This document shows positions 12,301-24,107 of a DNA stretch of 64,000 nucleotides, in pieces. The notes under the pieces were generated by a model. That model saw nothing but the letters and a program-made list of their open reading frames with translations, had not been told where the DNA came from and did not search any database. The DNA comes from Mortierella sp. BCC40632 (Eukaryota; Mortierellomycota; Mortierellomycetes; Mortierellales; Mortierellaceae): positions 965,867 to 1,029,866 of the forward strand of contig WAEK01000019.1 of the NCBI GenBank assembly GCA_011634665.1. Direction: 5' to 3'. The stretch's first letter is position 1, and every line of letters begins with the position of its first letter. The translations under genes were made by a program, and so were the position numbers.

Positions 12301-15285
12301 GATATGGGACTAGTTGCCCGAGACTGGGTTCCCACGTTTTTTTCGGTCGAATGAACCATCTCCAAGATAGGACTAGTTGCTCGTGACGTGGTTTCCATCA
12401 TTTCCTTGGTCGGAAGTAAAATATCCAGAATAGGACTTGTAGCCCGAGATTGTGTCTCTGCTGCCTCAAAAGTAGCATGGAGTATGGTCTCCATCGGGCT
12501 TGTTGCTCGTGGCTGAGTCTCGGGTAGGACTGAGTCTGTCAGCTCTGTTACCTTTGCTAATACCATTTCCGAAACGACCCTTGAAAGAACCTCTTCTGAA
12601 AACACCTTCCGAGTCTCTTCCTCGATTTGCCTGCATCGTTCTTCGGACGCCTCCAATTTTGTATAGAGTTCATTGACGTGGTTCTGCAGTGTAGAGTCAA
12701 AGAGACTGTTGTAATGAGCATCAAATAGCTTGACGGACGGTCCATCTCTCCTGGTGGGAGATCTAGGTGGCGAGTCAAGAAGTTGGCGGGCAGGAGATTT
12801 GGCGGGAGAGCCATTTCCATACTTCATTCGGGTACTGACAGGTATTCGACTCATAGGACTGGCGTCCCCCTGTTGTGGTCCAGTGGTGCTCGAGGACGCG
12901 GCATCAGACCCACATGAAGAAAACTGGATGGTTTTCAGGACCTCTTCAAATTCTGACTTTGGATCGATACTCACGACCAACGACACTTGTGAATTCGGTT
13001 GTTTGCCTTCCAGCGTACTTTGGAGGAGCAGGGTGAGTTTGCTTTGGCGGAATGGGACTTGACGTGGTATCTAAAAATACAATCGCAATAGAAGGAATGT
13101 GTAAGATGGAGTGTTACCTTTTTCGCAAATACTAGTAGGTATGCTTATCATCTACTAGAGTATGAGGAAGGGGCCTTACTTCTTTGGGCTGTCTGTTTAG
13201 CCTCAAAACTTCTAGACAGTGACTTAGGACCATCATGCTTTTGTTGATGTCCCCGATTTCCCGAAGCTGTTGACTAGCGAGGCCTCTACCTTCATTTCGT
13301 GTCCGCTCAGATCCTGCCAACTCGACAATACAGAGACGAGAGACGGTTGCCGAGTCAGTAGATGATTGTTTGGACTCAAGAGACCCTTCACGTGGAGTTT
13401 TGACAACCTTGATCGTGTAAATACGATGGCCATTGGGTGAGGATTTACTCCGCAACGATGAAAAGACTCTTTGTTGCCGAATGCCTGCTTTAAGGGCGGT
13501 TAATGCGTCTTCAGTAGACTTTACGCGGACTTCGCGGAGACCATGGATATATTTATGGTCGAGGACGGGGTCCGACCTCAAGGGCAGTGCCGGGCGTTTC
13601 GGGTCGAGAGCTAGGTCAATGGGAATTGGTGACCCAGGAGGGGGTGCGAGCAAATCATAAAACCGTTCCATGTGGATCTCAGCACAAGACAGCCACACTG
13701 AGTACTCCGTATCCTCTGATGGAGAAATGATGGCTAAAAAGGGCGGAGGGGGAGTATGATTCGATCATATAGATCAGTATATTAGTAAGGGCAGGGGGTT
13801 CAGTTCTGGACAATATCTCCATTGTTTGCAAAGATGTGCATGTTTTACCTTCATTGTCATCCATGATGGACTCTACAATATCAAAATCATTGTGACCATC
13901 GTCATTGCTAATGCCAAGCTTTTGTGCAAAAGCTGAGAACTCCTGGTCCATAGCTCTGATCGAGTCCATTTCCTGGTCGCGCGTATTCATGCCTGGGATG
14001 TCGTTGTTATGGTTGCCTATGGCGTCCGTACGATTGACTGCCTTCACATTTGGATATCCGGTGGACCAAAGCTGAGTTACTCGATCGGTATCTTTATCGT
14101 AAGAACTGATGCATCGCAATAGAGTTGATATTGTTTTCAGAACAAGACCAAGGTGCCCAGATCGAGATGGGTTTTGGTTCTGAATTGATAATGGTGTATC
14201 GCCGACACCATAGAGGAGCAATAATGTATTACATTGCTTCTGCTGTAGGACAGACGTCAAGAGTGGACGACATGCATGGTCAAAGAGCTCTCTTTGCGTT
14301 GCTGATGTACCAAATGCCTTGGTAAACGAGAACTTGGATGGCTTTTTGCTCCGCAACTAGAGTATCAAAAAATAAAAAAGAGTAAGTATGTGAGGAAGTG
14401 AAATAGATTGGAGAATAGGGCACAAGTGAAAATAAGCTACGAGACGCGGTCGTACGTGGTCAGGTGGTCGAGTAATAACCTCTTGGTCGTTCAGGAACTC
14501 GATACAACTGTCATCCGCACTTTGAAGTGCCGTACTTTGTGGGAGAAGTCTTAGGTATGTCTATTTAAAAAAAATTCTCGTTAAAGACTGTAGAAGACAA
14601 TGGATCGTATAAAAAAACAAACTATTTTAGACAGTTACCTTGATTGGGACCCTTTCTGTCAACAAGGGTCTAGACAAGGCTGCGTGTTGAGTTCTTCTCG
14701 GTGTTGGAGAGCTAATGAGCGAGTCCGAGTCCGAGTCTTCGTCCTGTACTGGGGAGCACAGTTCTAAATCGTTTAGGGACGGTCCACTCGCGCTTGCAGT
14801 AGACACAGTCCAGCGACCTTGACTGAGCAATGGAGTGGCGTCCTTGTTCTTATCTTTAAGTGGGGTGTCGACAGCGTGGCGTGGCTGGGGCCTTTTGTTT
14901 CCCTTTGAAATAACAAGCTGCACAGGTGGATGCGTCAATCGGGCGACTGGTGGTTTCACAGGCGAGCCTGAAAGGTAGACAGGATCACGTTTCTTGTGTG
15001 GGGGTAAGAGACGAGATGAAGAGTGGAAAGATCGCTCATTCGTTTTTAGTGGCGGAATTTGTTGTTTGTGTATAGGTCTCGAGGAATCTCGAGCTGAGGA
15101 GGATGTGGAGGTGAACAGTGAGGTGAGATCTGGAGGAAGCGAGACATCCTTCCTAGCAAAGCACCAAGCAAACACAGAATGAGAGGCAAAATCTAGAGGG
15201 CAGAGCATGTAGACATTGCAGGAGTCAATGGACAGACTGCATACTTTTTTCGCTTCCTCTCCTTCTTCTTGGGGGCCTTGGGCAT
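9345..15285 (-). CDS. Large kinesin-6-like protein with degenerate nucleotide-binding motifs
   Basis: Six exons (15285-15245, 15152-14639, 14560-14456, 14356-13849, 13733-13180, 13070-9345) with GT/AG borders and closed phase give about 1815 residues. The start MPKAPKKKERKRKK is basic. Motor landmarks in order are ERVPIKTYLRLLP (about 210-226), FTKAFGTSATQRELFDHA, YGVGDTPLSIQ in the P-loop position (about 269-279), WLSCAEIHMERFYDLL, SSPNGHRIYTIKV in the switch I position, CIVELAGSERT (about 523-533), REIGDINKSMMVLSHCLEVLR and VPFRQSKLTLLLQSTL. Layout and the last blocks resemble kinesin-6 (MKLP/KIF20), motors of the central spindle. The canonical GxxxxGKT and NxxSSRSH are not present, so ATPase activity is doubtful. 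The long tail has five SRATSPI-type repeats, many S/T-P sites and a C-terminal RG run. Frames are intact over 5.4 kb, so it is not an obvious pseudogene. Class assignment is tentative. Confidence 0.82.
12231..12520 (-). repeat. Five coding repeats of about 21 residues with SRATSPI core in the kinesin tail
   Basis: Within the last kinesin exon (about residues 750-855) the motif (Q/S)(P/S)RATSP(I/M) recurs five times, spaced about 63-66 nt. The linkers vary (for example ILDILLPTKEMMETT and ISEMMQPAKECLETR). Each core has an S/T-P site with upstream basic residue. This looks like an in-frame tandem expansion of a short linear motif. Confidence 0.9.
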
Positions 15286-16464
15286 GCTGCTGTGAAGAGC
15301 AGAACAGGGAAATGATGGACTGGGCAGGACAAGGGAATGGAAGTGGGGTTCTGTACAATTTGTGGATCTGATTGGGTAGGTCGAGAGAATCCGACTAATG
15401 ATTGGTTGGAGAAGGAGGAGCGAAAGAAGAAAAGCTTTGAAAGAAAAGGGAAGAGACTCTTTTCAGTGAGGAATTTGCCTTGCTGACAGTCAAAAGCTGT
15501 GCAAGTTTTGTCTTGCTCCGCCACCCAACAAGTGCACATTGTTGTCTGCACCCTGGCGCTGGCTTCTCTCACTTACTCAAAAAACTCGACCGCTCAAGGT
15601 GGCTCATGCGCCTCTGACCAGGTACCCTGTTGCACTGGCCCCCTATCCCCACTCTTCTCCACACAGACTGGCCTTTAATAGAAACCATGACTTTCTCAGA
15701 AACATACACGAGCCTGTGCAGCCTCTCCTTCTCTCCTTCTAACTCATCATTAAGGAGAAAGTAAGGCATTAGAAAGGAACAGGAGGATCACTTGTCCTTG
15801 GACATGCTGGTAGAAAGCCGCCTGCTTGAGCAGATGATCGCCACCAGTTCGCTATATGATGCTTCATCGGTCCATCTTTCTTACGGCACTCTCCACATCC
15901 ACATCCTCCATCCTCGGCATCATCTGGGTAATTCTTCCTTGGACAATCAATGAGTAGGACAATGAGCGACTAAGAGAGAGTATGTGTGAGTATGAGAGAG
16001 CGAAGAAGAGAGTGTGTGTGAAAGAGAGAGAGCAGAGAGACCGTGAGTGTGGGAGAATAAGAGAGCAAAGAAGAGAGAGACAGAGTGAGAGTCTGTATTT
16101 GTTGTTTTGTTTGGACAAAACACCAAGCCCAGAAATGGCGCCTCACTCCTCCTCAGCCAATTTTCCCACAAGACCCTGTTAATAAGCAGCAACGCGGCTT
16201 GGACGGACGTCCTCTGCAATTGCTTCTGCAGGGTACCTCTCTCTCTCTCTCTTGCTCATTCACCCCGTGCTTTAATCGTGTGTTGGACGGCGTTTTTTTT
16301 TTTTTTTTTTTTTATATATTCACTTTGGTTCTCCTTGCTCCTTTGTTCGTTTTGTTCTTTGTTCACTCATCTCATCTCCGCTCCCTTTCTTACACCTTGA
16401 GCCTTTCCCACTCCTCGCCCACCTTTTCTTTCATCCCTTCTCCTTACCCACCCTCCGTCCTAAA

Positions 16465-16506
<42 letters not shown>

Positions 16507-16538
16507 TTTCTTTCTCTCTCTCTTTCTCTCTCTCTTTC

Positions 16539-16629
<91 letters not shown>

Positions 16630-16752
16630 CGGTGGTTTTACTTGACACCCCCTCCTCAACTTCTATACGTCCAACCCCCTTCTGCTCTCAATCTCTCAAT
16701 TTCAGCTCATCCTCAACTCCACACCCATCACTCTGCACAACGTCCCACAGCC
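15286..16752. promoter_or_regulatory. Divergent intergenic region with long (CT)n tract
   Basis: This lies between the divergent kinesin (-) and thioredoxin-like (+) genes and should hold both promoters. A pyrimidine tract of about 160 bp (CT repeats with TTTC interruptions) covers about 16467-16630, ending about 120 bp before the ATG at 16753. Smaller GA/CT runs are at 15970-16090. No TATA box or coding region is convincing. Confidence 0.6.
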
Positions 16753-17721
16753 ATGGCCCCTAGTCCACCGTTGACCGAGACCGAAAAGCTGCTTATTGAC
16801 GCTTACACTACTATCCTCAACGAACCCTTCGAGGACAAGTACGAAGACAAGTGGGAGGATGAACCATTTGACCGAGCCGTTGACCGGTTCAAGTCGCGCG
16901 CACAAGAGATCGGTTTTGCCGACCCGTTCGAACTCTTGACCAAATTCAAGATTGATTCGTATGAGGCTATTCGGGCACAGCTCAAGAAAGGTCCTCCAAT
17001 GTGCTTTCGACCTGGATGGAAGTCCCCGATCCTGGGACATCGCTATGACCCTACGCATATTGCTTCAAAATGTCGTCATGTCCACGGCCCAACGTATAGT
17101 GGTCAAGAACGAATTGTTGTCCTTGACTTTTGGGCTTCATGGTAAGAATATGTCTGCCACATGTTTAGATTGCTATGTTGGCGATTTTTTTTTTCGGACG
17201 TTCACAGAAAGGCGTTTTTAGTCCCTGGCCCATTGTTGTTTTCTATTCGTGTTGCCCAATGAGCACTAAAAGAGATGCGAGCCGTGGGGACAACATAGAC
17301 TGTGTGAATGAGCGTGGAGGGGTTGTTTACACAAGTCAATGTGTGGGAGAAGAGGTGTTGGCTGTCTTTACTCTGTGTGTGTGCGTGTGTTTGTTTATGT
17401 GTTGTGCAAGGGTGCATAAATTGGAATGGATGGCAGACAAGGATTGGCTGACAAAACGCGGACCGATGGTCGTTGTCCGAGGCTCCTTTTGCCTCTCATC
17501 AAGGAAGGCAAAGGCGGAGCACAGGGCAGGGCAGGACAGGGCAGGGCAGGGCAGGCAGGGCGGGACAGGACAGGACAGGACAAGACAGGACAGGACCGCG
17601 GGCATCTGACTGAGGGAGGGAACAATCTACACGCTCAAGGAGTGATAGTGAACGAGCGAGTGAGAAAGAAGGGACTTTGAATAGAGTTTGGAGCCTTTGT
17701 GCTCGAGGCTGGACACAGAGC

Positions 17722-17800
<79 letters not shown>

Positions 17801-18869
17801 GGGAGAAGAAGGAGAAGAGGAGAAAAGTAACCCAGAGACAGAAAGCGAAAAGCCTGGGGAAACGGGTCGGCGAGCTTTCCTTGGGAAAGTTAGGCCCGAG
17901 GAAAAGAACGGACAGGCACAGACAGGCTCTGCACTTTCAATGGGCTCGAGAGTAGGGCCTGGTCAGAAGAGAGACACACACGCAGGGCACAGCGAGATGG
18001 CGCTGGATCAGACCCGTCCCTGAGCACGCAAGGAAGGAAAGTGGGAGGGAAAGAAAAGGGGGCTCAATGAAAACTGAACAAGCGCATGCAGAAGGATCTC
18101 TTAGGGAGGAATGAGGTTCCTGGGTCTACTTGTATTCTCTCTCACGCTCGTTCTTCCACTCTGCCCTCTCCATCTCGTGGCTGGGTGCTCTCATTGTCTG
18201 CTTCGAACGCAACCCTGTCAAACATTCTCTTGTCGTCTCATAGCCTTTGCATCTGCCTCTTTCAGTCCTCATCCACTAACATTCTCTTTCTTTCTTTTCC
18301 TTGTGACTCTTGCTTCAATAGGTGCGATCCATGTGTAAGCGCAAGTCCCGAGGTGTCGCAATTGGCAGATGAGTTTGCAGGCCGGATCGCCATTCTTGGG
18401 ATCAATAACGAGAGCATCTTTGGCGTAACTAAACCCCCCAACCTGGATCTCCTTCAGACTTTCCTAAACGAACATCAGGATGAGTTTCGGTACACTATTC
18501 TGGTCGATGATGCAGAAGGATATGCAAAGGATGGTAATGCCAAAGGAAGACGGAGAATGTATCCGAGTAATAGTCTATTAATGGCAAACGCGAGAAGCTG
18601 AAGGCGCCTATATTGACTAACGACCACATCTTCTTCTATCTATGTTCTTTCTCAAAGCGGTTTACAAGCCAAGTGGATACAGAGGAATCCCCTGTGCAGT
18701 GTTGCTAGTTGACGGCGTTGTTTCCTATGTCGGATCACCCTTGGATACATTTAGGAACGTGCTTGTTGACACATTAATCTCTGTTTATGGACCTACAGCC
18801 ACCGTGTCTTCAGCTATCTCGGGAACAGGAGCAGGAGTGGGAGTACCATCGACACCACCTTTATCGTAA
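16753..18869 (+). CDS. Thioredoxin-like (TlpA/AhpC-type) protein with CDPC motif
   Basis: Three exons (16753-17141, 18322-18533, 18658-18869) with GT/AG borders and closed phase give 270 residues. The N-terminal 110 residues are unrecognised. Then comes a thioredoxin fold: RIVVLDFWASW ends exon 1 and CDPCVSASPEVSQLADEF opens exon 2, so the splice falls inside the WASWCDPC active site. YRGIPCAVLLVDG in exon 3 supplies the cis-proline loop. The CxxC motif suggests a redox role in the cytosol or an organelle; no signal peptide is evident. The tail GAGVGVPSTPPLS is low complexity. Intron 1 is unusually long (1180 bp) and contains a G-run cluster and a 40-nt A tract with GA repeats. Substrate and partner cannot be told from the sequence. 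Confidence 0.8.
17524..17563 (+). other. G-run cluster with quadruplex pattern in intron 1
   Basis: Seven GGG runs separated by 1-7 nt lie within about 40 bp on the coding strand of the thioredoxin-like gene's first intron, followed by GGACA repeats. This matches the G3+N1-7 pattern for intramolecular G-quadruplexes. Function is unknown. Confidence 0.7.
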
Positions 18870-20454
18870 TTTATTTAATTTGGCTAATAAAGCACAACCA
18901 ACGCATCACAACAAAATCAGATGAGAGAGAAGGGGGAGAGGGGAGGGGCCCTGACCAAACCTCATTCCCACTGGATCACTCATCTCATTGCAACACACCT
19001 TTTGCTATCATTTTCCCCTCTCTTACTTTTTTGTTTTCGTTCTCTCTCTTGGCCATGCGATCTGTAGGTGTAGTGAATTCCTGGGAACAAAAAAAAAAAA
19101 AAGTGAGAGATACTTCTCCTCAGCAAATCGAATGGCGCAACTCCGACCTTCTCCTCCCCCCTCACACCACCCAATTAGCCGTGAACTCTGTTTTTCTCTT
19201 ACAGTCCTGAAGAGAACAAAGGACGAACAGAGCATTCAAGAAGGATTAGGATGAGAAGATGCTACTGGGAACCGTCCAATAGCGATCATTGGCCCTTTAG
19301 CATACACACACACACACATTATTTACTCTGGGAATATGCACTCAGCTCGTGCTTCTTTTCTCCGTCCCTGTGATCACCTCCCTTGTGTTTGTTCTCGCTC
19401 TCCAAGTTCTTTTTTTTCTATGCCCACGACCGAATTTGTCACCTACGACAAACACATAGAGCCACAACAAAAAAAGAAGCTCTGTATTATCCTTTTTTTC
19501 CCGGTTTGCCTCAATTTGTAGGTAAGAAAAAAAAAAGCTCTCTTCCTGGAACTGTTTACTCTCCATCCTCAGAGGTTACAGAGATCTCTTCTTTGCCTCA
19601 TCAGACAGGAGCCGCACATGTCTGCTAACAGGTTCGGAAGTAATCTTCCGGGCACGTTATCACACTCCTCTCGGACAGAGAAAGACAAACTGTAAACCGG
19701 TCTCATTCCAGCACTATGGCGGACACAGTGGCTTCTCTCCACTTGTAACCCATTTGTCACCTCCCTTGAGAAAAGAACTTTTTCAATGCTACATAATAGG
19801 GAGCCGCACGGAAAGGTAGTTTGGCCTAAAGTTGGTCCTGAAGTAGACTCAGATTGCGTCAACACTTTCTATGCTCCAGACTCGGAGTCCTTTAGGTCAT
19901 TGCTAAGAATAGTGATGGTTTGGTGGCACAATGAAAACGAGGATACATGAGTCGAGTGAGTCAACTGGATAGGCAGGTAGCTCTCCTTTAAAGAAATACG
20001 CTCGTGCCATCGAACAAATAAAGCAATAGAATGGGCGGACAGGAGAGCAAAAAGGTACCTCACCGAACTTTCGCCTACCGCTCTGGGCTCTTTCTCCATC
20101 TCCGACGCGTCTTTATTCCTTTTCACAATCCAGTGGTACCAAGGCCTCTCCAATAACCCTTCGGGATTCGCTCTGAGCAACGAAGTCGACAAAGGAAGTC
20201 TTACGTTCATTATCCGAAGCCAGCAACCCTTTCCTGTGAAATTCTTACTTTAATTCCACTCGAAAATACAGAATAGTAAAGAAAAATAACCAGCTAGATA
20301 CCCTCTTCGCGACAGAAAACAAGTAATGGGGGGGGGGGAAGGGTAGGACTGGAAAGAGTCGCTGGCTTCGGAAAATGAACGTAAGACTTCCTCTGTCGAC
20401 TTCGTTGCTAATTGCCTTTCTATTAGCCAGCGACCATTCCCTGTGCTTTCAGAG
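18870..20454. other. Intergenic region without recognised gene
   Basis: An AATAAA-like sequence (CTAATAAAGCAC) at about 18883-18894 probably serves the upstream gene. The minus-strand open frames at 19569-19865 and 19869-20210 match nothing I know. The only clear structure is the inverted repeat at 20177-20408. Confidence 0.5.
20177..20408. repeat. 48-bp inverted repeat, 136-bp loop
   Basis: Arms at 20177-20224 and 20361-20408 are reverse complements at 46 of 48 positions by eye. The loop contains a run of nine G. Each outer arm end reads GCAACGAAGTCGAC. It could be a foldback element or paired ends of one; no target duplication was identified. Confidence 0.85.
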
Positions 20455-21020
20455 TCAGCCCATAATCATCTTCGAGAAGTTTGAGGTTGTCTTGTTTGAC
20501 AATCGATAGAACTTCGCGAGCATTGCCGAAGAAGACCAGTTTCCTTGAGTGACAACACCATCGATGTGGACTCCCACCTGTGCCGCATGTGTTGATCCTG
20601 CAGCTCTTGTTTTAGGAATATTTGCCACTGGAGGTAGTTGAATATTGCACATCACCGTTTTGATATGCTCGCCGATGCGTTGTGCCGAGATCGCCATTTC
20701 CGGATACTTTATGTGACGAACCAATGTGTTGTAGGAAAGTAAAGGTTATATTGGGTGTAGGGCCAGCGTTTCTCAAAAGTCGGGTGGATAGGAGGCCTTT
20801 GGTGAATCGCATCTTGTAGGTCTTGAATGAGTTGTCTAGGCACATAGTTGGGTCTGCTGGTAGTACTTTAAGAATCACATATTTGTTTCTATGAAATCCC
20901 TTGATCGTTTCCTTGGAGTGTAAAACTAAATGCTGTTCAAAGGAGTCCTCTGTGAGGTATCCATCAAGGTCAATGTGCTCAATATCGCTTGGTTGTAAGA
21001 AGGCGCATTTCGAGTGACCA
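20455..21020 (-). pseudogene. DIRS-like tyrosine recombinase remnant
   Basis: Translation on the minus strand gives LQPSDIEHIDLDGYLTED, close to the LRPSDI box seen in DIRS/Ngaro-type tyrosine recombinases. Downstream come NSFKTYKMRFTKG, KTRAAGSTHAAQVGVHIDGV and TQGNWSSSAMLAKFYR, which fit the C-terminal R-H-x-x-R and Tyr region. The frame changes near 20725 and the N-terminal part is missing, so it is a relic. DIRS-type elements integrate through circular DNA and leave no target duplication, so its borders cannot be set here. Alternative: a Crypton-type recombinase. Confidence 0.6.
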
Positions 21021-21625
21021 GTACAACGTCTGTGTGAGGATTTCTGCTGACACTTTGCTGTTAAGTTGAAGCGATCTGAAGTAGGTGAAGATCGGCAAGA
21101 TATCCAAGTCTCATTATTTCCATGAGTCCGTTTCGTCAGCTCGTAGGATGTGAAAGAGGTTGGTGAAATAATTAAAATTGGTCCGACTTCACCAAAGAAA
21201 AAATCAGCGATTCGAAGAAATTGTACGAATGAACTGAAAGAAAGGAGAGTGTAAGTGTCATGACCGAATCAAATTCAAATCGATTAATAAATAGAGCCAA
21301 TTGATCAAGCGATCTACCATTGAAAGAAGATATTCAGAGAGGTTGAAATGATCAAAGGAGGAGAACTGTTATGGCAAATAAAAAAACATGCGAACACTTT
21401 CGCTGACATCTCTATGATGGGATTACCACTTTATATACAGGGTATTGCAAGCTAGTGAACAAGCACGAAGGGAAGCAGCTCGCACCGCTTGGCAGGCCAG
21501 TTTTTAGACCGCAAGAGGTCATCCTGAGTTGAGGAGAACTCTGTCCTAGGGTTCTAATATTAGACCTAGGAGGGACAGAAACACCTCGTTATAAAAGGGG
21601 GGACGCTGTCCATGATAAATTACTT
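21021..21625. other. Unassigned region ending in a probable old LTR remnant
   Basis: No gene is seen. From about 21440 to 21625 short blocks such as GCAGCTCGCACC and CTTGGCAGGCCAG echo the 371-bp LTR next door. On the far side of element A, at 24830-24970, further blocks (TTGGGAAAGGGGAT, AACAAAGTTATAC, GAAAATGAACAAATATAC) do the same. Element A probably landed in an older, diverged LTR of a related family. Confidence 0.4.
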
Positions 21626-21629
21626 CCAC

Positions 21630-22000
21630 TGCGGCGTAGAGGACCAGCACAGGGGGAAAGAGCTCGCACTACTTGGCAGGCAGGTGTGTGAAACCTATTG
21701 GGAAAGGGGATTGCCAGCATAGAAGAGGGAAACATAATGATCACGACGCGTATCACCGTTCTATAGAGAGAGAACAAGGCAAGAGAAAAGACTCGCAAAT
21801 GAACAATATCTAGCTACAGGATCGCACCCCCGGGGCGGGCGGACGAGTGGACCTGCTCCAGACGGTAAGTATTCACAAACGGATCGGGAAAATAAAAGGA
21901 AGAAAACAAAACTGTCTTTATTGTCTGGTGTCGAGGGACACCATTTATACCCCCAGGCCCAGGGGCCAGAAGATCGCCCAGTCGTATTTACTACACCACA
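21630..22000 (-). repeat. LTR of copy A (3')
   Basis: 371 bp, TG...CA ends in element orientation. It contains TATAAAT and AATAAA in element orientation and matches the LTR at 24440-24810. Confidence 0.92.
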
Positions 22001-22371
22001 CCTCTCTGATCCCCGTGCCTCTTCGATACCCAACTGGATATCGCAGCTGCCAAAGTGAGTAGCTCTACTTTTTTTGAGCTTTTTTTTTTTTTGACATCTC
22101 CTTGCTCAAAGCACCACCAAGTGATCTTGACATCTCGATTGGTCCACCATCATCATCACATGATTGATTGACTCAATCTCATCTGATGTTTCCAAAAAAA
22201 AATAAAATAAAATAAGAGTTCGAACATGGGCTCGACAAGAAGACATCCCCCTCTTCATTCTTGTCCACTCGTTGTCTGCTTTTTTTTTTTTTTTTGAACC
22301 TGCTTTTGACCTGCCACTTCTGCTTTTGATACCCTTCCGGGAACGCCCTTTCACCGTTATCACCCAACCAC

Positions 22372-23481
22372 CATGCCCCGCCCACGTTCAGGGAAACACT
22401 CAGCAAGGTCGTGTTGGCGATGCGCCGAGCGCTGGGACTCTTCGACAGCACATCCCAAGGCCACCCTTAGGGGAGGTCAAATTAATATCCTGTTTAGCCC
22501 CCAGTGGTTGCGGAGGGATCATCCGAAGAACCTCCTCCATTCGATCAGCCGACTCAGATACTGGAGCGCGAACTGTGGTCGGATGCGTTTTTGTGGCCAA
22601 TTCGGACGGCGAGGATGGCGATGAGTCTCCCCGCGCACCGCAAAGGTGCAGACCAAGACAGGAAAAGACTCTTTCTTGAGGACGCGACGGACGTTGTGCC
22701 TGCAACAGAGAGGCCTCTCATCGATCGGCATGTAGGGTCCGAGAGAGAGACGAGGAATCATCTATTCCGGGTGCAAGGGCTTCTGCGGATGCTGGATCTT
22801 CACAGCGTCCAAATGAGACGACTCGTGGGGCAAGTCCTTCGGGTCCAGGCACGAGGAGTTCTCCCTGCGCTGAATTTGCAGGGGTCGGGTTCTCGCTCAC
22901 AGGGGGGAGTCCATCTGGTCTCGGTAAACGGAAACAACGAAGTGATGAGGAAGTTCCTGGCTGGTCCAGGAAGGCTCACGGGACCCCTTCGATGCTCGCT
23001 GATCTGTCGTCCTATCAGCAGTTGTTCCGGCGTTGGGAGCACCTAGAGCTACTCCGTTCCGAACTAGCGTTCAAGGCTCTCCATGATCCGACGATGTGCG
23101 CCAGACCCATAGATGTTCTTGGGGCCGCTCAAGACCTGGGCCGCTATACAATCACTGGCTTGGGGGCTCAGCAGGACTTCCATGGATATCATCCATAGTC
23201 AATTTCTCTTGGAGAGCTCCCTTCGTTCCTTAGTCCAACATCAATCTGCGCTAATGCAACATGAGGCCGCCCTTCGCGAGAATGGACAACGTCTCGACGC
23301 CATAGGCCATAGCCTGGATCGACATAACCTGGAAGCCTGGAAACACGCCAAGCGTATCAGGCCTTATATTCGTGAGGCCGAGGAGATGGAGGAGGAGAAT
23401 CTTGAAGCCGCTCGAGGTGGAGAAACTGATGAGGATGAACCAGAAGAGGATCAAGATGGAACGCACGGCAGAAATATGTGA
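22372..23481 (+). pseudogene. Opposite-strand ORF of copy A, frameshifted
   Basis: This matches the intact 419-codon frame of copy C but has several indels. One extra G falls right after the MPRPRSG start region, and others near 22600, 22745 and 23165 break the frame into pieces (for example MVAEGSSEEPPPFDQ and LDAIGHSLDRHNLEAWK). No family is recognised. See copy C for the protein description. Confidence 0.75.
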
Positions 23482-23687
23482 AATGGGGAAACCAAGGTTG
23501 AATAATAATAATAATAATAATTATTATTTTTTTTTTTTTTTTTTTTTGAGATGATCATGGTCGCCACAGGGAATAGGGGAAGGGTGAAAGGAAAAGGACA
23601 AGGACGAGGGGGAAAGGACAGGGAAGAAGAACAAATGGAAGGAGTCAAAGAGAAAGGACAAAATAAAAGATAAATAATAATAATAAC

Positions 23688-24107
23688 AAAAAACTGTTTT
23701 GCAAACTGCGGGCACGAGGATCTCCTCCCTGCTCCCTTCTAGTCGATCCGTTCATTTACTTTATCACCCACCAACGGCGAGCCGTCCGTCCTCAACCTGA
23801 ACAACCGTTACTTAATTTCCGGAGACGACTTCCTGCCTTTTCTACAAAAGGAATCGAGGGAGTGTGGATTGGGAAACTGTTCGGGGTCATCTTAAGCTTT
23901 GAGCCGGCAAATATTGAACATCAGGGACCTTTGGCCGTAGAAAGAATAGAGGGAAGAGAGCAGTTGGTGATCCATGGCAACCCGTGGCTTTGTCATTTCA
24001 AAGTGGTAACGAAAACACTTGAACCGACAACTAAACTCCGGCTGAAAATATTTTACGGATCTGAGGGTGTGGAGGGGAGGCATGCCATCAAAGGACAAAT
24101 ATTTTGA
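23688..24107 (+). CDS. Second opposite-strand frame of copy A (possible 3' exon)
   Basis: An open frame on the same strand as the broken ORF ends at 24107 in HAIKGQIF. It includes VDPFIYFITHQRRAVRPQ, FRRRLPAFSTKGIEGVW and ILSFEPANIEHQGPLAVER. The upstream ORF ends in a GT-containing trinucleotide repeat, so this could be a second exon. The frame is recognisable in copies B and C. I do not recognise the protein; its mix of residues looks coding rather than random. Confidence 0.5.
   Translation, partial: KKLFCKLRARGSPPCSLLVDPFIYFITHQRRAVRPQPEQPLLNFRRRLPAFSTKGIEGVWIGKLFGVILSFEPANIEHQGPLAVERIEGREQLVIHGNPWLCHFKVVTKTLEPTTKLRLKIFYGSEGVEGRHAIKGQIF

Noticed and set aside
16085..16659. Ser-Leu and Arg-Glu repeat ORFs
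   Set aside because: Artefacts of the (CT)n promoter tract in every frame.
19569..20210. Two minus-strand ORFs of 98 and 113 codons
   Set aside because: No recognisable domain, no splice context, and one overlaps the inverted repeat arm.
20740..20790. CAGCGTTTCTCAAAAGTCGG, similar to a hAT MITE end
   Set aside because: No partner terminus or 8-bp duplicate, and it falls within recombinase coding sequence (STRLLRNAGPT), so it may be chance.
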